A DNA stretch of 64,000 nucleotides from Rugosimonospora acidiphila (lineage in GTDB: Bacteria; Actinomycetota; Actinomycetes; Mycobacteriales; Micromonosporaceae), in contig NZ_BAABJQ010000011.1 in NCBI RefSeq assembly GCF_039543385.1, positions 186,001 through 250,000 of the forward strand. The letters are read 5' to 3'. The notes beneath the pieces were generated by a model. The model saw only the letters and a program-made list of their open reading frames with translations, ran no database searches and was not told where the DNA came from. The position numbers were made by a program, and so were the translations under genes. Every line of letters begins with the position of its first letter. Position 1 is the first letter of the stretch. This document shows positions 59,708 through 64,000 of this stretch, piece after piece.

Positions 59708-60463
59708 ATGTCCGGCCACTCAAAGTGGGCGACAACCAAGCACAAGAAGGCGGTCATTGACGCCAAGCGCGGCAAGCTCTTCGCCCGCCTCATCAAGAAC
59801 GTCGAGGTGGCCGCGCGTACCGGCGGTGGTGACCCGGCCGGCAACCCGACGCTCTACGACGCCATCCAGAAGGCCAAGAAGAACTCGGTCCCCAACGACA
59901 ACATCGACCGCGCGGTCAAGCGCGGCTCGGGCCAGGAGGCCGGCGGCGCCGACTACCAGACCGTGATGTACGAGGGCTACGGCCCCAGCGGCGTCGCGTT
60001 CCTGATCGAGTGCCTGACCGACAACCGCAACCGGGCGGCCACCGACGTGCGGGTCGCGCTGACCCGCAACGGCGGCAACCTCGCCGACGCCGGCAGCGTG
60101 TCGTACCTGTTCTCCCGCAAGGGAGTGGTGATCGTGCCCAAGGCCGCGCAGCTGTCCGAGGACGACGTGCTGGGCGCGGTGCTGGACGCGGGCGCCGAGG
60201 AGGTCAACGACCTGGGCGAGGCGTTCGAGGTGGTCTCCGAGCCGACCGACCTGATCGGGGTGCGCACCGCGCTGCAGGGTGCCGGCCTGGAGTACGAGTC
60301 CGCCGAGTCGTCGTTCGTGCCGAGCGTGACGGTGGCGCTGGACGAGGAGGGCGCGCGGAAGGTCTTCAAGCTGATCGACGCGCTGGAGGACTCGGACGAC
60401 GTGCAGAACGTCTACGCCAACTTCGATGTCAGCGACGACCTGATGGCCAAGATCGACGCCTGA
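59708..60463 (+). CDS. yebC: YebC/PmpR family regulator or translation factor
   Basis: A 251-residue protein beginning SGHSKWATTKHKKAVIDAKRGKLFARLIKNVEVAAR, the defining start of the family, with the later KAKKNSVPNDNIDRAVKRGSGQEAGGADYQTVMYEGYGP. The family has been described as a transcriptional regulator and, for some members, as a factor helping ribosomes through polyproline stretches. It stands after pdxT as in mycobacteria, where it precedes the ruv genes more closely than here. Confidence 0.95.
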   Translation: MSGHSKWATTKHKKAVIDAKRGKLFARLIKNVEVAARTGGGDPAGNPTLYDAIQKAKKNSVPNDNIDRAVKRGSGQEAGGADYQTVMYEGYGPSGVAFLIECLTDNRNRAATDVRVALTRNGGNLADAGSVSYLFSRKGVVIVPKAAQLSEDDVLGAVLDAGAEEVNDLGEAFEVVSEPTDLIGVRTALQGAGLEYESAESSFVPSVTVALDEEGARKVFKLIDALEDSDDVQNVYANFDVSDDLMAKIDA

Positions 60464-60509
60464 TCGGGGTCGGCCCCGCGGTGGTGTGGGGCGTCACAGC
60501 CGTTTGCGT

Positions 60510-60526
60510 TACGGAACGGTTCCGTA
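60510..60526 (+). promoter_or_regulatory. TetR-type operator, distal copy
   Basis: TACGGAACGGTTCCGTA is a perfect palindrome (8-base arms, one central base), exactly 50 bases centre to centre from the second copy at 60559. Confidence 0.75.
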
Positions 60527-60558
60527 TCACATGGGCGCGGAGTAACGTTCGTGCCCGA

Positions 60559-60577
60559 ATACGGAACCGTTCCGTAT
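60559..60577 (+). promoter_or_regulatory. TetR-type operator, proximal copy
   Basis: ATACGGAACCGTTCCGTAT is a perfect 19-base palindrome (9-base arms, central C), 22 bases upstream of the MFS start. It shares the ACGGAAC/GTTCCGT half-sites with the distal copy. The TetR gene after the exporter is the likely binder. Confidence 0.8.
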
Positions 60578-60599
60578 CGTTTTTCGGGGGCGGCTTTAC

Positions 60600-62189
60600 G
60601 TGGACGCATCAGCTACTGCCAACACCGGCCATCCGCGCCGGTGGACCATCCTCGCGGTACTCATCGTCAGCCTGGTCGTTGTCGTGCTCGACAACACCGT
60701 GCTCAACGTGGCGCTGAAAATCATCTCCGACCCGCACCACGGCCTGGGCGCCTCGCAGAGCGACCTCGAGTGGGCGATCAACTCCTACACCCTGGTCTTC
60801 GCCGGCCTGCTGTTCACCTGGGGCGTGCTCGGTGACCGGGTCGGCCGTCGCAAGATCCTGCTGCTCGGGATGGTGCTGTTCGGCCTGTCCTCGCTCGCCT
60901 CGGCGTACGCGCAGTCACCCGGCCAGCTCATCGTGGCCCGGTCCCTGATGGGCATCGGCGGCGCCGCGATCCTCCCGGCCACCCTGTCGATCATCTCGAA
61001 CGTGTTCGACCCCCGGGAGCGTGCCCGCGCCATCGGCATCTGGGCCGGCTCGGTCGGGCTCGGCGTCGCGATCGGCCCGGTGCTCGGTGGCGTGCTGCTG
61101 GAGCACTTCTGGTGGGGCTCGGTCTTCCTGATCAACGTGCCGATCCTGGTGTTCGGGATCATCGCCGCGCTCCTGCTGGTACCGGAGTCCCGCGATCCCC
61201 AGCCCGGGCGGATCGACATCGCCGGCGTACTGCTGTCCATCGCCGGCCTGGTGCTGCTGGTGTACGGCATCATCAACGGCGGCGACCACGGCTTCGGCCA
61301 CCCGGCGGCCTGGGGCACCCTGCTGGCCGCGGTCGTGATCCTGGTCGCGTTCGTCCTGGTCGAGCGCAGGCTGCGGTACCCGGCGCTGGACGTCAAGCTG
61401 TTCGGCAACCCGCGCTTCTCCGGCGCGGTCGCCTCGGTCGGCCTGGTGTTCTTCGCCGGCATGGGCACGCTGTTCTTCATCGCCTTCTACCTGCAACTGG
61501 TGCGCGCCTACAGCCCGCTGGTGACCGGCCTGCTGATGACCCCGTTCGCGGCCGCACAGCTGGTCTTCGCCCCGGCCAGCGCGGCGCTGGTGCGCCGCTA
61601 CGGGCCGAAGCTGGTGTGCGCCGCCGGCATGGTGCTGGTGACCCTCGCGCTCGTCGGCTTCGTGGTGGTCACCGCCACCAGCCCGATCTGGGTGGTGGCC
61701 GTGCTGTTCTTCCTGCAGGGCGCGGGCATGGCCCTGGTCATGCCGCCGGCGACCGAGTCGATCATGTCGACCCTGCCGAGGGAGAAGGCCGGCGTCGGCT
61801 CGGCGGTGGGCAACACCATCCGTCAGGTCGGCGGCGCGATCGGCGTCGCGATCCTCGGCTCGATCCTGTCGGCGGTGTACCGCGGCGGGATCGACGGGCA
61901 CCTCGGTGGGCTGCCGGCGGGTGCCAGCGACACCGCCCGCCAGTCGATCTCCGGCACGTACGCGGTCGCCGGTCAGCTCGGTGCGCCGGGCCGGTCGCTG
62001 ATCGCCGCGGGCAACGACGCGTTCATCCACGCGATGCACTGGGCCGCGGCCGGAGCGGTGCTGGTCGGGATCATCGGGATTGTGGTGGCGCTGAGCTGGC
62101 TGCCGCGTCACGCGGCGGCGCCCGGTGGCCCCAAGCCGGACGTGGCCGAGTCCCTCGCCGAGGAGCAGCTCGAATTGGCTGAGGCGTAA
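60600..62189 (+). CDS. MFS drug exporter, DHA2 family, TetR-controlled
   Basis: A 529-residue 14-helix exporter: helix 1 region LIVSLVVVVLDNTVLNVAL, motif A GVLGDRVGRRKILLLGMVLF, motif C GSVGLGVAIGPVLGGVLLEHFWWGSVFLINVPI. It should expel drugs or a metabolite using the proton gradient. GTG 60600 follows a GGGGGCGG stretch. Two palindromic operators precede it, and the TetR gene follows 21 bases after its stop, so it is a self-contained regulated efflux unit inserted between yebC and ruvC. Confidence 0.92.
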   Translation: MDASATANTGHPRRWTILAVLIVSLVVVVLDNTVLNVALKIISDPHHGLGASQSDLEWAINSYTLVFAGLLFTWGVLGDRVGRRKILLLGMVLFGLSSLASAYAQSPGQLIVARSLMGIGGAAILPATLSIISNVFDPRERARAIGIWAGSVGLGVAIGPVLGGVLLEHFWWGSVFLINVPILVFGIIAALLLVPESRDPQPGRIDIAGVLLSIAGLVLLVYGIINGGDHGFGHPAAWGTLLAAVVILVAFVLVERRLRYPALDVKLFGNPRFSGAVASVGLVFFAGMGTLFFIAFYLQLVRAYSPLVTGLLMTPFAAAQLVFAPASAALVRRYGPKLVCAAGMVLVTLALVGFVVVTATSPIWVVAVLFFLQGAGMALVMPPATESIMSTLPREKAGVGSAVGNTIRQVGGAIGVAILGSILSAVYRGGIDGHLGGLPAGASDTARQSISGTYAVAGQLGAPGRSLIAAGNDAFIHAMHWAAAGAVLVGIIGIVVALSWLPRHAAAPGGPKPDVAESLAEEQLELAEA

Positions 62190-62210
62190 CCCACCGGTAA
62201 CAATGTCATC

Positions 62211-62846
62211 ATGACCACCGTGAGCGAAGTTGCGCCGGTCGGCCAGGACCGCAAGGCACCTGGCCGGCCGCGCAGCGCGCGGGCCGACGAAGCGATCATC
62301 GAGGCCATCCTCGACCTGCTGGCCGAGGGCACCCCGTTCGACGGGCTGTCCATCGAGGCCGTCGCCGCCCGGGCCGGCGTCGGCAAGGCCACCATCTACC
62401 GGCGCTGGTCGAACAAGGAAGCGCTGCTGTACGACGCGGTGGCGAGGGTCAAGGGCGAGCCGGGGCAGGTCACCGGCGTGTCGATCCGTGACGACCTGCT
62501 CGCGCTGCTGACCCCGGTCGGTCGCCCGGATCACATCCGGGCCGGCAAGATCATGCCTTGCCTGATGGCGGAGATGCAGCGCAGTCCTGAGCTGCGCGCC
62601 GTGTACCAGCGGCTCATCGAGCCGCGCCGGGAATCCCTGCGTGCGGTGCTGCGCCGGGGCGTGGCCGAGGGCACCCTGCGCGCCGACCTGGACATCGAGA
62701 CCATCGTCGCGATGCTGGTCGGCCCGCTGATCGCCCGCACCCTGGGCGGCGGGGAGCCCGAGCGCAGCCGCGAGGAGATCGCGCAGCGGCTGGTCGCCGC
62801 GGTCTGGCCGGCGATCGCCGCGGACCCGAAGGCCGAACCGGCCTGA
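62211..62846 (+). CDS. TetR-family repressor
   Basis: A 211-residue TetR protein. The DNA-binding domain is RADEAIIEAILDLLAEGTPFDGLSIEAVAARAGVGKATIYRRWSNKEALLYDAV (about 24-77), followed by a helical ligand-binding domain (RPDHIRAGKIMPCLMAEMQRSPELRAVYQRLIEPRRESL). It probably represses its own operon through the palindromes at 60510 and 60559 and is released by an exporter substrate. Confidence 0.92.
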   Translation: MTTVSEVAPVGQDRKAPGRPRSARADEAIIEAILDLLAEGTPFDGLSIEAVAARAGVGKATIYRRWSNKEALLYDAVARVKGEPGQVTGVSIRDDLLALLTPVGRPDHIRAGKIMPCLMAEMQRSPELRAVYQRLIEPRRESLRAVLRRGVAEGTLRADLDIETIVAMLVGPLIARTLGGGEPERSREEIAQRLVAAVWPAIAADPKAEPA

Positions 62847-62867
62847 CCCATCGGCCCGGCCTGCCCC

Positions 62868-62970
62868 GGTGGCGCCGCCGGCCCGATGGCGCCGATCCGA
62901 CGGGTGGCGCCGATCCGACGGGTGGCGCCGAACCGACCCGGTGGCGCCGAACCGACCCGGTGGCGCCAAA
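62868..62970. repeat. 18-19-bp tandem repeat carrying six GGCGCC sites
   Basis: Units close to GGTGGCGCCGATCCGACG and GGTGGCGCCGAACCGACCC follow one another with little change between tetR and ruvC. Each unit holds the 6-base palindrome GGCGCC. Confidence 0.8.
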
Positions 62971-63027
62971 CGCGCGGCCCGTTCTGATCCGACCGGGGTG
63001 TCGCCTGGTGCCCCGATCGGGGACGCC

Positions 63028-63052
63028 TATAGGGTCCGTAGAACATACGTAC
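63028..63052 (+). promoter_or_regulatory. ruvC promoter with possible LexA (SOS) box
   Basis: TATAGG (63028-63033) is a -10-like element. GAACATACGTAC (63041-63052) matches the actinobacterial LexA consensus GAAC-N4-GTTC at seven of eight fixed positions and would cover the start of transcription. In mycobacteria the ruv genes are known to respond to DNA damage; binding here is inferred. Confidence 0.55.
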
Positions 63053-63071
63053 GGCGGCGTGGGAGGGCAGC

Positions 63072-63590
63072 GTGCGGGTGCTGGGCGTGGATCCCGGGTT
63101 GACCCGCTGCGGAGTGGGTGTGGTCGAGGGCGTACCGGGTCGGCCCTGCACCCTCGTGGCCTACTACGTGATCTACACGGACCCGCAGGACGAGCTGCCG
63201 ACCCGGCTGCTGCACCTCGACCGCAACCTCACGGACCTGGTCGCCGAGCACAGCCCCGACAGCGTGGCCGTCGAGCGGGTGTTCAGCCAGCACAACGTGC
63301 GCACGGTCATGGGCACTGCCCAGGCCGGCGCCGTGGCGGTGCTCACCGCCGCCCGGGCCGGCCTGCCCGTCCAGATGTACACGCCGAGCGAGGTCAAGGC
63401 CGCGGTGACCGGCTCCGGCCAGGCGGACAAGGCGCAGATGACCGCGATGGTGACCAGGCTGCTGCGGCTGTCCGAGCCGCCCCGGCCGGCCGACGCGGCC
63501 GACGCGTTGGCCCTGGCCATCTGTCACGTCTGGCGCGGCGGCACGCGGGCCAAGGTGGCCGCCGCCGCGCGAAAGGGAGGGTACAGATGA
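63072..63590 (+). CDS. ruvC: Holliday junction resolvase RuvC
   Basis: A 172-residue endonuclease. The acidic metal-binding residues are visible in VLGVDPGLTRCG (Asp7), VAVERVFSQHN (Glu) and RPADAADALALAICH (the two Asp). It cuts Holliday junctions symmetrically after RuvAB branch migration. GTG 63072 follows GGGAGGG. Its stop overlaps the ruvA start by ATGA. Confidence 0.95.
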   Translation: MRVLGVDPGLTRCGVGVVEGVPGRPCTLVAYYVIYTDPQDELPTRLLHLDRNLTDLVAEHSPDSVAVERVFSQHNVRTVMGTAQAGAVAVLTAARAGLPVQMYTPSEVKAAVTGSGQADKAQMTAMVTRLLRLSEPPRPADAADALALAICHVWRGGTRAKVAAAARKGGYR

Positions 63591-64000
63591 TCGCCAGCGT
63601 GCGTGGCCTGGTCGCCGCGGTATCGGCGGACCGGGCGGTGGTGGAGGTCGGCGGCGTCGGGCTGTCCGTGCACTGCACCCCGGGTACTCTCGCCGCCCTT
63701 CGGGTGGGCGAGCAGATCAGGCTGGCCACCAGCCTGATCGTCCGGGAGGATTCGCTGACCCTGTACGGGTTCGCCGACGACGACGAGAAGCACCTGTTCG
63801 AGCTGCTGCAGACCGCCAGCGGGGTCGGGCCGAGGCTGGCGCAGGCGGTGCTGGCCGTGCACGGCCCGGACACCGTCCGCAAGGCGATCGCCAACGCGGA
63901 GATCACGACGCTGACCAGGGTCCCGGGCATCGGCAAGAAGGGCGCCGAGCGGCTGGTCCTGGAGTTGCGCGACAAGATCGGGCCGGTGGCGCTGACCGGG
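63587..64000 (+). CDS. ruvA: Holliday junction DNA helicase subunit RuvA (3' end outside window)
   Basis: The first 138 residues are visible: the OB-fold domain (MIASVRGLVAAVSADRAVVEVGGVGLSVHC to LTLYGFADDDEKHLFE) and the helix-hairpin-helix domain (LQTASGVGPRLAQAVLAVHG and TLTRVPGIGKKGAERLVLEL). The C-terminal RuvB-binding domain is cut off by the window edge. RuvA binds four-way junctions as a tetramer. Confidence 0.95.
   Translation, partial: MIASVRGLVAAVSADRAVVEVGGVGLSVHCTPGTLAALRVGEQIRLATSLIVREDSLTLYGFADDDEKHLFELLQTASGVGPRLAQAVLAVHGPDTVRKAIANAEITTLTRVPGIGKKGAERLVLELRDKIGPVALTG

Noticed and set aside
60915..62969. Long minus-strand frame over the MFS and TetR genes
   Set aside because: The translation is repetitive Arg/Gly/His sequence, and both plus-strand genes are clear.

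Overview
The window is very GC-rich and reads as chromosome of a filamentous actinobacterium, most likely Micromonosporaceae or a close relative. The evidence is pervasive GTG/TTG starts, 1- to 4-base gene overlaps, an actinobacterial core block (thrS, HIT protein, pgsA, acyltransferase, pimA, pdxS, pdxT, yebC, ruvC, ruvA), secreted CBM2/ricin/GH92 proteins with Pro/Ser-rich linkers, and Methyltransf_19 (DUF574) methyltransferases. No rRNA, tRNA, CRISPR array or clear insertion sequence was seen. Both window edges cut a gene: a transglutaminase-like gene on the left and ruvA on the right.

Left part (1-27.3 kb, accessory). A transglutaminase-like membrane protein that lacks its catalytic Cys and His is followed by a two-gene sesquiterpene locus (pentalenene synthase and a PtlI-like P450) and a large secreted protein. 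A type II toxin-antitoxin module then sits between a decayed scrap of operon sequence and a five-gene minus-strand operon (8294-13600). That operon encodes an amidohydrolase deacylase, an IclR regulator, a PLP fold-III D-threonine-aldolase-like enzyme, a KDPG aldolase and a KDG kinase. Read together these fit a complete route N-acetyl-D-glucosaminate -> D-glucosaminate -> KDG -> KDPG -> pyruvate + glyceraldehyde 3-phosphate, that is, use of oxidised chitin ends. An IclR-type palindrome lies upstream. I regard this as the most interesting system here. Next come a PIG-L deacetylase, secreted carbohydrate-binding proteins including a CBM2/Cip1-like protein, a redox operon with a degenerate uridine-kinase-like protein, and four tandem paralogous SAM methyltransferases that share an almost identical ~106-bp block and differ in the copy number of a 14-residue N-terminal repeat.

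Middle part (27.3-47.5 kb). A winged-helix regulator, preceded by a possible leaderless 30-codon ORF, comes before a secreted GH92-CBM32-ricin mannosidase with two LacI-type operators. Then follow DUF5709/MgtC/topoisomerase IB genes overlapping end to start, an SDR, a divergent MarR/F420-oxidoreductase pair with a palindromic operator, and an operon of one regulator and two ABC half-transporters. An aldo/keto reductase, a MerR regulator overlapping a VIT-VWA protein gene behind a doubled palindrome, and a cyclopropane-synthase-like methyltransferase complete the section.

Right part (47.5-64 kb, conserved core). thrS, HIT, an MFS exporter and an EF-G-like GTPase lead into the phosphatidylinositol mannoside operon (pgsA-acyltransferase-pimA-small membrane protein), then pdxS-pdxT, yebC, an MFS/TetR pair with two 50-bp-spaced operators, and ruvC-ruvA with a possible SOS box at the promoter.
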